NCBI RefSeq assembly: GCF_016756595.1
Contig: NZ_AP023257.1
Span: 1,455,001-1,519,000 of the forward strand
Length of the DNA: 64,000 bases
Source: Mesorhizobium sp. L-2-11
Lineage (GTDB): Bacteria; Pseudomonadota; Alphaproteobacteria; Rhizobiales; Rhizobiaceae
Reading direction: 5' to 3'
This document shows, one piece after another, positions 37,914 to 47,123 of this stretch (the stretch's first letter is position 1; each line of letters opens with the position of its first letter). The notes under the pieces are model-generated. The model saw nothing but the letters and a program-made list of their open reading frames with translations. It was not told the origin of the DNA and did not search any database. Made by a program: the position numbers and the translations under genes.

Positions 37914-38885
37914 TTAGCCGGCTTGACGGGTCTCAGCCTGTTCCTCGGCCCGGAAATGGCTGGGAGCCGATCCGATGACGCGCTTGAACGCCCGACTGAA
38001 CGACGCGTCGGATTCATAGCCCAGGCGTGCGGCGACGACGGAAATCTTCAACCGATCGCGGACCAGCCATTGCCGTGCCTGGTGCATTCTCACCTGAGTG
38101 ACATATTTAGCCGGCGTTTCGCCGACGATCGTCGCGAAGCGCTCGGCGAAGCCCGACCGGGAGGCGCCCATCATCCTGGCCAGGGTTTCCACCGTCCAGT
38201 CGCGGTCCGGTTCGAGATGGATCGCGGCCAGCACGCGGCCGATCTCGCGGTCTCTCACCGCGGCGATCCATCCGGACGAGTCGCCGCAGCCGCGCTCGAC
38301 CCATGAGCGGATGACGGTGGCGGCCAGCACATCGGCAAGCCGTGCCAGGATGCCGCCGGAGCCGACGCGCTCCATCGTCACTTCGCGCGCCATGGCCTCC
38401 AGCAGATGCGGGATGCCGGGTTCATAGGCCTCCAACTCGTGCGCGCGCATGACATCCGGCATCATGCCGAGCAATGGGTGCAAACCGTCGAGATTGAAAT
38501 ACATGCTGCCGAAAAACAGCAGCGTCCCCGGCCGGTAGCCTTCGTTCGATAGGCAGTAAACGCCCTTGCAGACCTCGGCGACCTCGTAGCCCTGGATTGG
38601 CGAAGCGTCGGTGCCCGGCTCGCTCGCCAGGACATGTGCCGCACCGCGCGGCAGCAGCACCGCGTCGCCAGCCTTGAGTTCCACCCATTCGCCGGAGGGC
38701 TGCAGCAGCCAGCATCCCTTGCGGCCGATGAAATGAAACCGCGCCGCCGTCTGGGCCGGAAACTGGAGGCCCCAGGGCTCCTGCATTTCACAGCGGCCGT
38801 ATTCGACGCCGTCGAGCCGTAACCCGCGCAAAATGTCTGTCAGCGGATCGCCGGTGACCGGAACTCTGGACGAATGGTCAAGCAT
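37914..38885 (-). CDS. AraC-family regulator with N-terminal cupin
   Basis: 323 residues. The cupin-like sensor region (about 1-180) contains ELKAGDAVLLPRGAAHVL. The C-terminal double HTH has WTVETLARMMGASRSGFAERF and KISVVAARLGYESDASFSRAFKRVIG. It is divergent from an MFS exporter gene; direct repeats between them are likely binding sites. ATG 38885 is used; a GTG at 38921 is also open. Confidence 0.88.
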   Translation of the reverse strand: MLDHSSRVPVTGDPLTDILRGLRLDGVEYGRCEMQEPWGLQFPAQTAARFHFIGRKGCWLLQPSGEWVELKAGDAVLLPRGAAHVLASEPGTDASPIQGYEVAEVCKGVYCLSNEGYRPGTLLFFGSMYFNLDGLHPLLGMMPDVMRAHELEAYEPGIPHLLEAMAREVTMERVGSGGILARLADVLAATVIRSWVERGCGDSSGWIAAVRDREIGRVLAAIHLEPDRDWTVETLARMMGASRSGFAERFATIVGETPAKYVTQVRMHQARQWLVRDRLKISVVAARLGYESDASFSRAFKRVIGSAPSHFRAEEQAETRQAG

Positions 38886-38929
38886 GATGGCGTTTCTAGC
38901 ATGGAAACTCCAGACCGTCACTCCCTATG

Positions 38930-38965
38930 TTGCACTGCAGCCAGATGCTGCACTGCAACCAGATC
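38930..38965. promoter_or_regulatory. 18-bp direct repeat between araC-type and MFS genes
   Basis: Two 18-nt units, TTGCACTGCAGCCAGATG (38930-38947) and CTGCACTGCAACCAGATC (38948-38965), differ at three positions. AraC-family proteins bind tandem direct repeats of about this length. The second unit ends 12 bp before the MFS start codon. Confidence 0.6.
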
Positions 38966-38977
38966 GGAGATCCAACC

Positions 38978-40189
38978 ATGGCAGAACCCGCGACAGGCGT
39001 CATCGACGCCGTTCTCGATCCCGCGGAAACCGACGAACGAGCCGAGCCGGCATGGGGGGCGGTCGTATCGCTCGCGCTCGGCGTCTTTGGACTGGTGACC
39101 GCAGAATTCCTGCCCGCCAGCCTGCTGACGCCGCTGGCACAGGACCTCGGCATATCGGAAGGCACGGCCGGCCAGGCGGTGACGGCAACGGCCGTCGTCG
39201 GCGCAATAGCCGCCCCGACCATGGCCATCGTCACCAGACGGCTGGACCGCAGGCTGGTCATGTGGGGACTGACGCTGCTGCTGATCCTGTCGAACCTGCT
39301 GGCAGCGTTTGCCTCCTCGTTTCCCGTTCTTCTGGTCGCCCGCATCATGCTCGGGATCAGCCTCGGCGGCTTCTGGTCGATGTCGGCGGCCATGGCGATG
39401 CGGCTTGTTCCGATGCGACTGATGCCGCGCGCCATGTCGATAATTCTCACCGGCGTTTCGGTGGCGACCGTCTGCGCGGCCCCGGTCGGCGCCTATGTCG
39501 GCGACGTCTGGGGATGGCGAACCGCTTTCATGATCGCGGCCGTTGTCAGCGCCCTGGCGCTGCTGATGCAGGTCGCCACCCTGCCGAAGCTGCCGCCGGC
39601 GGGTGTGGCAAGCTTTCGGACCCTGTTTGAAGTGCTGAAGCGGCCGATGATCAGGGTTGCGCTGCTGGTGGTGCTGCTGGTTGCCTCGGGACACTTTGCC
39701 GGCTTTACCTATGTCCGCCCGTTTCTCGAGAAGGTGCCCGCACTGGATATCGAGACGATCTCGCTTGTGTTGCTCGCCTATGGCATTGGCGGCTTCTTCG
39801 GCAATTTTGCCGGCGGGTTCATGGCAGAGCGCAGCCTCAAGACCGCGGTGGGCCTTGCGCCGATGCTGATTGCGGTCGCAGCACTTCTGCTGCTGACCAT
39901 CGGCGCCTCGCCTGCGGCGGCGGCGATTGCGGTGGCCGCCTGGGGGTTTGCCTTTGGCGCGGTCCCAGTCGGGCTGCAAACCTGGCTGGTGCGAGCCGCT
40001 CCCGACCAGGCCGAAAGCGCCGGCGGGCTGATGGTCGCCACGTTCCAGGTGGCGATCGCACTGGGTGCTGTATTCGGCGGCCTGCTGGTCGACAATGCCG
40101 GCGTTGCCAGCGCGTTCGCCTATTGCGGGATCGCGACGTTGCTGGCGGCCCTGGCGGCGTTTTTGCTTGGCCCGAGGAGCACTACCTAA
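38978..40189 (+). CDS. MFS transporter, DHA1-type drug/sugar exporter
   Basis: 403 residues, about twelve membrane spans. The motif A-like loop between spans 2 and 3 reads ATRRLDRRLVMWG-like, with MLGISLGGFWSMSAAMAMRL in span 4, resembling the sugar-efflux and chloramphenicol-resistance branch (AraJ/YdhP type). ATG 38978 follows GGAG. It is controlled by the divergent AraC protein. The exported compound is unknown. Confidence 0.88.
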   Translation: MAEPATGVIDAVLDPAETDERAEPAWGAVVSLALGVFGLVTAEFLPASLLTPLAQDLGISEGTAGQAVTATAVVGAIAAPTMAIVTRRLDRRLVMWGLTLLLILSNLLAAFASSFPVLLVARIMLGISLGGFWSMSAAMAMRLVPMRLMPRAMSIILTGVSVATVCAAPVGAYVGDVWGWRTAFMIAAVVSALALLMQVATLPKLPPAGVASFRTLFEVLKRPMIRVALLVVLLVASGHFAGFTYVRPFLEKVPALDIETISLVLLAYGIGGFFGNFAGGFMAERSLKTAVGLAPMLIAVAALLLLTIGASPAAAAIAVAAWGFAFGAVPVGLQTWLVRAAPDQAESAGGLMVATFQVAIALGAVFGGLLVDNAGVASAFAYCGIATLLAALAAFLLGPRSTT

Positions 40190-40238
40190 GCCATCCGCAC
40201 GTGCGTCCAACGTAGGACGCCTCTTGCCTCCAAGCAAT

Positions 40239-40266
40239 GGCCCGAAAACCTCATGGTTTTCGGGCC
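40239..40266. terminator. 12-bp perfect hairpin between convergent MFS and tetR genes
   Basis: GGCCCGAAAACC-TCAT-GGTTTTCGGGCC. The tetR stop codon lies in the loop and its last codons in one arm. It can act as a bidirectional terminator: TTTT and AAAA runs are within the arms rather than after them. Confidence 0.6.
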
Positions 40267-40835
40267 GTGGCGATTGCGGCGACGAAACGGCCCAAACTGT
40301 CTTCGACATAGGATGCAACTTCGACTTTCGGGTCGAAACTCCACCAAAGCAGCGAACCTTGCCAGTGCGATGCCATCAGCAGGCCGACGTCTGACGGCGT
40401 GTTGACGACCGAAGCAAAGCAAGAGTCGAGGATGCTGCACAGGGATGTCCTCCACGACGCCCCGCGCGCGCGAAGCACTGGATCGCGTAGATCTTCGCGC
40501 AGGACGAGCAGGCCCTCGGCATAGGATTCGATGCCGCCATAGTCACGCGACAGCGCCACCAGCAACTCGATCGCGCCAGCAGGGGTCCTCTGTGTCGCGT
40601 TGGCCAGCTTTGTCGTCTTCTCGTCCAGCCGGTCCCATGCCTGCAACAGGGTTCTTTGCCTGAGCGCGGCCTTGTTCCCGAAACGCTGCACTAGGGTCGA
40701 GCCGGAAAGGCCGCAAGTTTTCGACAGCCGTTCGAATGTGAGTGCCTCCGGGCCATGCTCGTGGATCAACCTGTGTGCCGCTTCCAGCACCTGCTCGTCG
40801 GATTGCGTTTTTCGCCGAGGCACCTTGACATCCAT
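40251..40835 (-). CDS. TetR-family transcriptional regulator
   Basis: 194 residues. HTH: QVLEAAHRLIHEHG, then LTFERLSKTCGLSGSTLVQRFGNKAALRQRTL. The C-terminal domain is unclassified. It is divergent from the SDR gene at 40913, with a palindrome between them, so it probably represses that SDR gene and itself. Confidence 0.88.
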   Translation of the reverse strand: MDVKVPRRKTQSDEQVLEAAHRLIHEHGPEALTFERLSKTCGLSGSTLVQRFGNKAALRQRTLLQAWDRLDEKTTKLANATQRTPAGAIELLVALSRDYGGIESYAEGLLVLREDLRDPVLRARGASWRTSLCSILDSCFASVVNTPSDVGLLMASHWQGSLLWWSFDPKVEVASYVEDSLGRFVAAIATARKP

Positions 40836-40844
40836 TTATAACCG

Positions 40845-40854
40845 AATGATCATT
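40845..40854. promoter_or_regulatory. AATGATCATT palindrome in the tetR/SDR divergent promoter
   Basis: A perfect 10-bp dyad sits next to TTATATA, which looks like a -10 element for the SDR gene. It is a natural site for the adjacent TetR protein. Confidence 0.5.
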
Positions 40855-40912
40855 TATATATCGCGGTATTGAAGAAAGCCAGTGTTTGGTTGGTCAGAGT
40901 CTGGAGATTTCA

Positions 40913-41821
40913 ATGACACTTGCGGGAAAAGTTGCCCTGGTCGCTGGCGCAACGCGTGGTGCGGGGAGAGGCATTGCGGTCGAACTGGGTGCCGCGGGCG
41001 CGACGGTCTACGTCACCGGGCGGACAACACGCACGCATCAGTCCGAATACACCCGCCCGGAAACCATCGAGGAAACCGCGGAGTCCGTTTCAGCGCAAGG
41101 CGGCCATGGCATCGCTGTGCAAGTCGATCATCTGGTTGCGGAGGATGTGCGCAAGCTGGTCGACCGGATACGTGCCGAGCAGGGCCGCCTCGATGTGCTG
41201 GTCAACGACATCTGGGGCGGCGAGAAACTGTTCGAATGGAACAAGCCGGTTTGGGAGCATGATCTCACGAATGGTTTGCGCATGCTGCGGCTGGGCGTCG
41301 ACACGCATCTGATCACCGCGCATTACGCGCTGCCGCTTCTGATTGAGCGCCCGGGGGGCCTGCTTGTCGAAGTCACCGACGGCACAGCCGAGTATAATGC
41401 AGCCCACTATCGGCTTTCCCCGTTCTACGACCTTGCCAAAGTGTCGGTGACCCGCATGGCCTGGGCCCATGCCCAGGACCTTGCCCCGCACGGCGCTACC
41501 TCGATTTCGCTGACACCCGGCTGGCTGCGTTCGGAAATGATGTTGGAAGCTTTTGGGGTGACCGAGGATAACTGGCGTGATGCGACAGCGAAAGTGCCGC
41601 ATTTTGCCATCTCGGAGACGCCGCGCTTCGTCGGGCGCGCGGTGGCGGCGCTTGCTGCGGACCCGGATCGTTCGCGCTGGAACGGACAGTCGCTGTCGAG
41701 TGGCGGGCTGGCGCAGGTCTACGGTTTTACCGATCTCGACGGCTCGCGGCCCGACGCGTGGCGCTACGTTCCCGAGGTTCAGGACGCCGGCAAACCAGCC
41801 GATGCGACTGGCTATCGCTAA
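40913..41821 (+). CDS. SDR-family oxidoreductase
   Basis: 302 residues. The Rossmann motif is GATRGAGRGIA, near VALVAG. The NNAG position reads NDIWGG, and the active-site region has FYDLAKVSV with Tyr and Lys. C-terminal SGGLAQVYGFTD-type sequence. The NDIWG pattern marks a divergent SDR subgroup. GGAG precedes ATG 40913. The substrate is unknown; the gene is probably induced through the divergent TetR. Confidence 0.85.
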   Translation: MTLAGKVALVAGATRGAGRGIAVELGAAGATVYVTGRTTRTHQSEYTRPETIEETAESVSAQGGHGIAVQVDHLVAEDVRKLVDRIRAEQGRLDVLVNDIWGGEKLFEWNKPVWEHDLTNGLRMLRLGVDTHLITAHYALPLLIERPGGLLVEVTDGTAEYNAAHYRLSPFYDLAKVSVTRMAWAHAQDLAPHGATSISLTPGWLRSEMMLEAFGVTEDNWRDATAKVPHFAISETPRFVGRAVAALAADPDRSRWNGQSLSSGGLAQVYGFTDLDGSRPDAWRYVPEVQDAGKPADATGYR

Positions 41822-41949
41822 TGCATGTCGCGCAAAAGCATGCCCTCGGGCCTGACCCGAGGGTGTGCAGCGGTTTTGCGATAACGACATGCATAAAACA
41901 ACAACCTAAAGCGCGTCGCATGAGGCCGGTCAAACGCGACGCGCTTTAG
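41822..41949. repeat. compound palindromic intergenic repeat
   Basis: The first cruciform has TGCATGTCG directly after the stop codon and CGACATGCAT at 41885-41894, with inner pairs CGCAAAA/TTTTGCG and CCCTCGGG/CCCGAGGG. A second unit has perfect 14-bp arms, CTAAAGCGCGTCGC (41906-41919) and GCGACGCGCTTTAG (41936-41949). Both look like rhizobial intergenic mosaic units. Confidence 0.8.
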
Positions 41950-42007
41950 AGCTGTCGCTGTCAGTGTGCAGGGCTGTTCGGGCGACAATAAAAAAGTAGA
42001 CTGAGCC

Positions 42008-43303
42008 ATGCTGTCAGCCCGCGACCGCCTCGAAGCCGTTCTTTCGCGTCTCACCGTCCGCGCCGACAATGAAAGCGTGTTCGTAAAACTCTATCCGGAA
42101 GCCGCACGAGCAGCAGCCGAGGCCGCCGATGCCAGGCGCAGAGCCGGCGTGACGCTCGGGCCACTCGACGGAACAATTCTGTCGATCAAGGACCTGTTCG
42201 ACGTCGCCGGCGAGCCGACTACGGCCGGATCGTTGTTGCTAAGCACCGCGGCGCCGGCGCAGCGGGATGCCGTCATCGTGCGGCGGCTGCGGCAAGCTGG
42301 CGCGGTGATCTTCGGCAAGACCAACATGACCGAATTCGCCTTCACCGCGATCGGCGTCAATCCGCATTACGGCACGCCCGGCAATGCGACCGATGCCGGC
42401 CGGATTGCCGGCGGCTCATCCTCCGGCGCCGGTGTTTCCGTTGCCGAAGGCACGAGCGAGATCTCGATCGGTTCCGACACTGGCGGTTCGGTGCGCATTC
42501 CGGCATCGCTGAACGGTGTCGTCGGCTTCAAGCCGACGGCGCGGCGGGTATCCCGCGATGGCGTCTTCCCGCTGTCCGACACGCTCGATTCCATCGGCCC
42601 ACTTGCCCGCACCGTCGCCGAATGTGCGGCAGCCGACTCGGTGATGGCGGGTCAGGAGTTCGCGGCACTTGTTCCGCTTCAGCTTGCCGGACTGCGCATC
42701 GGCGTTCCGCGCGGCGTGCTCTTCGAGGATACGGAAGAAGAGGTCTCGGCAGCGTTCGATCGGTGTGTTCGCACGCTGGAACTCGCCGGTGCACGCCTCG
42801 CTGATCTGTCCATCGATCATCTGCTTGCCGATTTGCGCGCGGTAACCAGGCGGGCCTCGATCGCGGCAATGGAAGGCGCCGCGGTCCATGCAGATTGGCT
42901 GGCGACAGGAGCGACGACGCCGGTCGATCCGCGGGTGAGCGAGCCGTTGTCGCGCGCCGCCGCCGTGCCGGCCACGGCCTATATAAGGGCAATCCGCCGC
43001 CGCACCGCGCTTGTCGCCGCCATGGACGAGCGGCTGGCGTCGGTCGATGTGCTGGTCCTGCCGACCACGCCGGTCACCGCGCCGACCATCGTGTCGATGA
43101 CCGGCGACGAAGCTCTGGGCGAGCACACGGAAGGCCTTCTGCTACGCAACACGCAGGTCGCGAACCAGTTCGACCTCTGCGCGATCTCGCTGCCGATGCC
43201 GGGAATGGCGCGCCCGGCCGGGCTGATGCTGGTGGCGCGCCACGGCGACGACCACCGTCTGCTGCGCATTGCGGCGGAGGTCGAGGAACTGCTGGGCGCT
43301 TGA
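42008..43303 (+). CDS. amidase-signature hydrolase
   Basis: 431 residues of the AS family (GatA/amidase type). The Ser-cisSer-Lys triad is visible: Lys in SIKDLFDV, then GGSSSGAGVSVAEG and SIGSDTGGSVRIPAS carrying the cis-Ser and nucleophile Ser. It hydrolyses a small amide, substrate unknown. Not GatA, because gatB and gatC are absent nearby. It stands alone and converges with the 2-hydroxyacid dehydrogenase gene, with 4 bp between stops. Confidence 0.88.
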   Translation: MLSARDRLEAVLSRLTVRADNESVFVKLYPEAARAAAEAADARRRAGVTLGPLDGTILSIKDLFDVAGEPTTAGSLLLSTAAPAQRDAVIVRRLRQAGAVIFGKTNMTEFAFTAIGVNPHYGTPGNATDAGRIAGGSSSGAGVSVAEGTSEISIGSDTGGSVRIPASLNGVVGFKPTARRVSRDGVFPLSDTLDSIGPLARTVAECAAADSVMAGQEFAALVPLQLAGLRIGVPRGVLFEDTEEEVSAAFDRCVRTLELAGARLADLSIDHLLADLRAVTRRASIAAMEGAAVHADWLATGATTPVDPRVSEPLSRAAAVPATAYIRAIRRRTALVAAMDERLASVDVLVLPTTPVTAPTIVSMTGDEALGEHTEGLLLRNTQVANQFDLCAISLPMPGMARPAGLMLVARHGDDHRLLRIAAEVEELLGA

Positions 43304-43307
43304 GACG

Positions 43308-44288
43308 CTACGCGTCGGCCGGGAACCGTCGCCGGTAGTGCTCGACCACTTCGGGATTGCGCAGATTGACCGGCAATTTGTCGGCCAGCACCCGCAGGGT
43401 TTCATCAGCCGAACCAACGCCCATGCGCATCATCGATTGCTCGGTGATGCCGGCCATATGCGGTGTGACGATGACATTGTCGAAGCCGAAATAGGGGTGA
43501 TTGGGCGGCAGCGGCTGCGTCGCAAAGACATCGAGCGCGGCACCGCCGATACGATCCTTCTGCAATGCTTCGATCAGCGCCTCGTCGTCGATCACCGGCC
43601 CGCGCGAAATGTTGATCAGCAGCGCATCCGGCTTCATTCGACCGATACGCTCGCGGTTGATCAGGCCGCGCGTCTCCGCTGTCAGCGGGCAGCACAGAAC
43701 GACGATGTCGCTCTGCTCGATCAGCGCATCGATCGACAGGAACCCGACCCTGTCCGGCGCCGGCCTCATGCTGCGCGTCGTCGCCACCACGTTCAGGTCG
43801 AAACCATGCGCCGCGATGTGGCCGACTGCCTGTCCGATGGCGCCGAAGCCGACAATGCCGATCGTCTTGCCGGCGAGCTCGCTGGCGGGAATGGTGTGAT
43901 CGCGGCCGGCCAGCCAGCCCCTCGCCCGCAAGTCGCGGTCGACCATGCGGAAACGCCGCAGCAGCGCCAGGGCGGCGAACATCACGTATTCGGCGACCGA
44001 GCGCGCATTGACCGCCGGCACGTTTGCCACCAGCACGCCGGCCGCCGTGGCGGCTTCCATGGGGACCATGTCGAGCCCGGCGCCGTGGCGGATCGCCGCC
44101 CGGAGCTTTGTCGCCCGTTCGAAAAGCGCCGATGGCAGCGGGGCGCGAACGATGATGATATCGGCGTCCCTCGCCTCAGTCGCCAGCGTGTCGGCATCGA
44201 GGGCGGAGGCGACGACGAGTTCGCCGGCGCCGGTCAGCATGGCGGAGGCGCGCGGGTGCAGCGTGTGTGTCGTCAGGATCTTAGGCAT
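43308..44288 (-). CDS. D-isomer-specific 2-hydroxyacid dehydrogenase
   Basis: 326 residues. NAD-binding motif GIVGFGAIGQAVG, substrate-contact Arg in INISRGPVID, the Glu position near ALDVFATQPLP, and His in TPHMAG form the typical catalytic set. It oxidises or reduces a 2-hydroxy/2-keto acid, possibly the keto-acid product of the neighbouring dehydratase. It is the last gene of the operon with GntR, dehydratase and isomerase; start overlaps closely with the gntR end. Confidence 0.88.
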   Translation of the reverse strand: MPKILTTHTLHPRASAMLTGAGELVVASALDADTLATEARDADIIIVRAPLPSALFERATKLRAAIRHGAGLDMVPMEAATAAGVLVANVPAVNARSVAEYVMFAALALLRRFRMVDRDLRARGWLAGRDHTIPASELAGKTIGIVGFGAIGQAVGHIAAHGFDLNVVATTRSMRPAPDRVGFLSIDALIEQSDIVVLCCPLTAETRGLINRERIGRMKPDALLINISRGPVIDDEALIEALQKDRIGGAALDVFATQPLPPNHPYFGFDNVIVTPHMAGITEQSMMRMGVGSADETLRVLADKLPVNLRNPEVVEHYRRRFPADA

Positions 44289-44289
44289 G

Positions 44290-45006
44290 TCAGACCGGTT
44301 CGAGCGCTGGGCTGTTAGGTTCTGCCCCACCACCCTCGATCAGGCCTTTCCAGTAGCTCTCCGCGCCTTGCAGATGGGCGCTCATCAGCGCCTGGGCGAG
44401 ATTGCCGTCGCGGCGCAGCAGCGCCTCGTAGATCTGGATGTGCTCGGCATGCGAGCGCATGCTGCGTTCGGGATCGTTGAAGTAGATCGGCAGGCGTTGC
44501 TCGCCCATCAAGTAATAGAGGCTGCATATGTTGTGAAAAACGCTGTTCTTGGTTGCCCGCACGATCTCAAGGTGAAATTCGCGGTCCTCCTTGGCGAGGC
44601 CCTCGCCCGCCGCAATGCGCTCTTCCGAAGCCTTCAGGATTTCGCGCAGCCGTTCGAAATTTTCCTCGGTGGCGCGCGAGCAGGCAAGCTCGGCGGCCTT
44701 GATCTCGTGGATCTTGCGCAACTCGACCGTCTCGTAGATCTGGATCGGATCGAGCGGCAGGCCGGCCCTGGCAAAAAGCGCCATCGCCTCGACACTGGCC
44801 TGCTTGGTGTCGATGTAGATGCCGGACTTGGCCCGGCGCTCGACGATGCGCATGGCTTCGAGGATGGCCAGCGCCTCGCGGATCTGGCCGCGGCTGACGG
44901 CGAAATGCTCCGCCAGTTCACGCTCTGACGGCGTTCGGCCGGTCGCCTTGTCGGAGTGGGAGAACAGATAGGCGGCGAGTTCCGCGAGAAGGTTCTTTTC
45001 TTTCAT
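44290..45006 (-). CDS. GntR-family regulator, FCD (FadR) subgroup
   Basis: 238 residues. Winged HTH: TPSERELAEHFAVSRGQIREALAILEAMRIVERR. The all-helical FCD ligand domain has the metal/acid-binding pattern: ELRKIHEIKAAELA, EDREFHLEIVRAT, and HAEHIQIYEALLRRD. This subgroup binds TGGT-NNN-ACCA. Such sites occur in the divergent promoter of this island and before the CUT1 importer, so it likely controls both. Ligand is probably a sugar acid. Confidence 0.9.
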   Translation of the reverse strand: MKEKNLLAELAAYLFSHSDKATGRTPSERELAEHFAVSRGQIREALAILEAMRIVERRAKSGIYIDTKQASVEAMALFARAGLPLDPIQIYETVELRKIHEIKAAELACSRATEENFERLREILKASEERIAAGEGLAKEDREFHLEIVRATKNSVFHNICSLYYLMGEQRLPIYFNDPERSMRSHAEHIQIYEALLRRDGNLAQALMSAHLQGAESYWKGLIEGGGAEPNSPALEPV

Positions 45007-45008
45007 GA

Positions 45009-46178
45009 TCAGCCGCGTAGCGCGTGCGCCTCCAGGAACCGTTCCGAAAGGGTGAATCCCAGTCCAGGCTTCTCGGGGATCGCTATCATACCGTCCTTTG
45101 CTTCGACAGTCTCCTCGATCAGGTCGTGGATCATCGGATTGGCGCCGAGCGAAAATTCGACGGTAAAGCTAGCCGGCGAAGCAGCGCAGACATGCAGCCC
45201 GGCAAAGAAGCAAGGCGCCCCGGCCCACAGATGCGGCGCGAAGCGCAGATTGAAGGCGCTGGCGATGGTGCCGATCTTCATCGCCTCGCTGATGCCGCCG
45301 CAGAAGGCGGGGTCAGGCTGGAAGATGTCGGCAGCCTTGAGCGTGGCGAGGTCGCGGAAGGCGTAGCGCGTCGCTTCGCTTTCGCCGGTGGCGATCGGGA
45401 TGGAGCCGGACGCCCGCACTTCGGCCATGCCGGGCTTGTCGTCGGCGATGACCGGCTCCTCGAACCAGGCCAGATCGAGATCGCCGGCGAGCTGGATGAA
45501 GCGTTTGGCTTCCGCCACCGTATAGGTGCCGTGCGCATCGACCATCAGGTCGACTTCGGGGCCGAGCGCCTGTCTTGCGGCGCGGACGCGGGCGGCGGAA
45601 TTGTGCGGAGCGCCGTCCATCGCGCCGATCCGCATCTTCAGCGCCTTGAAGCCGCCCTTGGCGATATAGGATTTCAACTGCTCGCCGATCGCCTCGGTGG
45701 AGGCCCAGCCGCCGGACGCATAGGCCGGCATGCGGTCAAGCTTGCGGCCGCCGAGCAGCCGCCAGACCGGAAGCCCCAACGACTTGCCCAGAATATCCCA
45801 CAATGCGATGTCGACGGCGCTGATTGCGGCGACGCTGATGCCGCGCCGCGCCAGTTGCGGCATGGCGTGGCCGCTTTGCGCGGCGCTGTCGTGGCGCACG
45901 CCGTTGTAGAGCATCTCCCAGATCACCCCGATGTCGGCCGGATCGCAGCCGATCAACTGCGGGCCGATCTCGTGGTTGAGCATGTGGACAAGGGCGCCAT
46001 AGCTGCCGGTGCTGCCGGCGGCATTCTTGCCTTCGCCCCAGCCGACCAGCCCATCGGCGGTCTCGATACGCAGGATCGCGGCGTCGAACGTCGTCACCTG
46101 ACCGAAGTCGCTGCGGTGCTGCCGTGCGGCTTCGATCGGTATGCGGACCCACCAGGCTTGGACCGTCTTGATGCGCAT
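45009..46178 (-). CDS. enolase-superfamily sugar-acid dehydratase (mandelate racemase-like)
   Basis: About 389 residues. Catalytic set: Lys region FKALKMRIG (KxR), metal ligands Asp in LMVDAHGTYT, Glu in WFEEP and Glu in ATGESE, and His in FAPHLWAG. The fold has the N-terminal capping domain (1-125), then a TIM barrel. This family dehydrates sugar acids to 2-keto-3-deoxy acids; exact substrate not readable. ATG 46178 with GGGGA is preferred over 46184. Two bases separate its stop from the gntR start. Confidence 0.88.
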   Translation of the reverse strand: MRIKTVQAWWVRIPIEAARQHRSDFGQVTTFDAAILRIETADGLVGWGEGKNAAGSTGSYGALVHMLNHEIGPQLIGCDPADIGVIWEMLYNGVRHDSAAQSGHAMPQLARRGISVAAISAVDIALWDILGKSLGLPVWRLLGGRKLDRMPAYASGGWASTEAIGEQLKSYIAKGGFKALKMRIGAMDGAPHNSAARVRAARQALGPEVDLMVDAHGTYTVAEAKRFIQLAGDLDLAWFEEPVIADDKPGMAEVRASGSIPIATGESEATRYAFRDLATLKAADIFQPDPAFCGGISEAMKIGTIASAFNLRFAPHLWAGAPCFFAGLHVCAASPASFTVEFSLGANPMIHDLIEETVEAKDGMIAIPEKPGLGFTLSERFLEAHALRG

Positions 46179-46235
46179 GTTCATCCCCGGCCCTGCCGCC
46201 GGTCAGGGCGGAAGGCTCATTTCCAAACGGATCGA

Positions 46236-47123
46236 CTACTTGATCAGCGGCAACAGCGTTTCGGCGGTGATGCGCATCTGGTCGGTGTAGAACTTTTCCG
46301 TGAGCACGCTGGAACCGTGGTCCTGGATGAATTTGAGCTGCTCCGGCGAGATGTCGACCGGTTTGCGGTCGACCATGTCGGGATAGGGAGCAGCCGGCGT
46401 GCGGTCAACTGGGGCGACGAACTCGTTGGTCAGCGCGCCGTCGTAACCGACTTCCTTCAGGGTGCCGACGATCTTCGGCCAGTCGATCTGCCCGAGACCG
46501 GCGGCGAAGCGGTTGTTGTCAGCGACGTGGAAATCGAACAGGCGGTTTCCGACCTGCCGGATGGCATCGTAGACGTTGAACTCCTCCATATGGAGGTGAT
46601 AGGCGTCTAGGCAGACACCGCATTCGGGGCTGACCGCATCGGCCAGCGCCAGTGCCTGGGCGCCGCGGTTGAACAGATAGGTTTCGAAGCGGTTGAGCGG
46701 CTCGATCGCGACCTTGACGCCGACCTTCTTGGCATGGGTAAAGCATTCCCTGGTGGCGTCGACCACCCATTTCCATTCTTCTTCCTCGGTGCCGTCCGGC
46801 ACCACCTTGCCGACCGTGGCGGGAACGAGCGTGATGATCTCGCCGTCGAGTTCGCTGACCATCGTCAGCACGTCCTTGACATACTGCACCGAGCGCTCGC
46901 GCTGGCCCTGGTCCCTGGCGGCGAGATTGCGCTCGCCCAGCATCAGCGTCACCGCCCCCCAGCAGCGAATGCCGTGCTCCTTCAGGAGCGCACGTGTCTC
47001 GTTGATCTTGTATTGCGCGGGCTCGCCGGAAATCTCGATCGACTCATAGCCGAATTTCTTGATGCGCTTGAGCGTCGTCTCCAATGGTTCCGCCCGCATC
47101 CAGTTGTGCGTCGAAAGATGCAT
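46236..47123 (-). CDS. xylose-isomerase-like TIM-barrel protein, first copy
   Basis: 295 residues, sugar phosphate isomerase/epimerase group. Metal-ligand motifs: Glu in IEPLNRFETYLFNRG, Asp and His in CLDAYHLHMEE, His in FHVADNNR, Glu in TNEFVAPV. This matches ketose 3-epimerase layout. First gene of the leftward operon; ATG 47123 has GGAAGG upstream. Its promoter has a TGGT-TCG-ACCA operator at 47225, 102 bp before the start. Confidence 0.85.
   Translation of the reverse strand: MHLSTHNWMRAEPLETTLKRIKKFGYESIEISGEPAQYKINETRALLKEHGIRCWGAVTLMLGERNLAARDQGQRERSVQYVKDVLTMVSELDGEIITLVPATVGKVVPDGTEEEEWKWVVDATRECFTHAKKVGVKVAIEPLNRFETYLFNRGAQALALADAVSPECGVCLDAYHLHMEEFNVYDAIRQVGNRLFDFHVADNNRFAAGLGQIDWPKIVGTLKEVGYDGALTNEFVAPVDRTPAAPYPDMVDRKPVDISPEQLKFIQDHGSSVLTEKFYTDQMRITAETLLPLIK

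Noticed and set aside
42008..43303. GatA subunit of the tRNA amidotransferase
   Set aside because: gatB and gatC are not nearby and the gene sits alone among accessory genes; a general amidase is the safer call.
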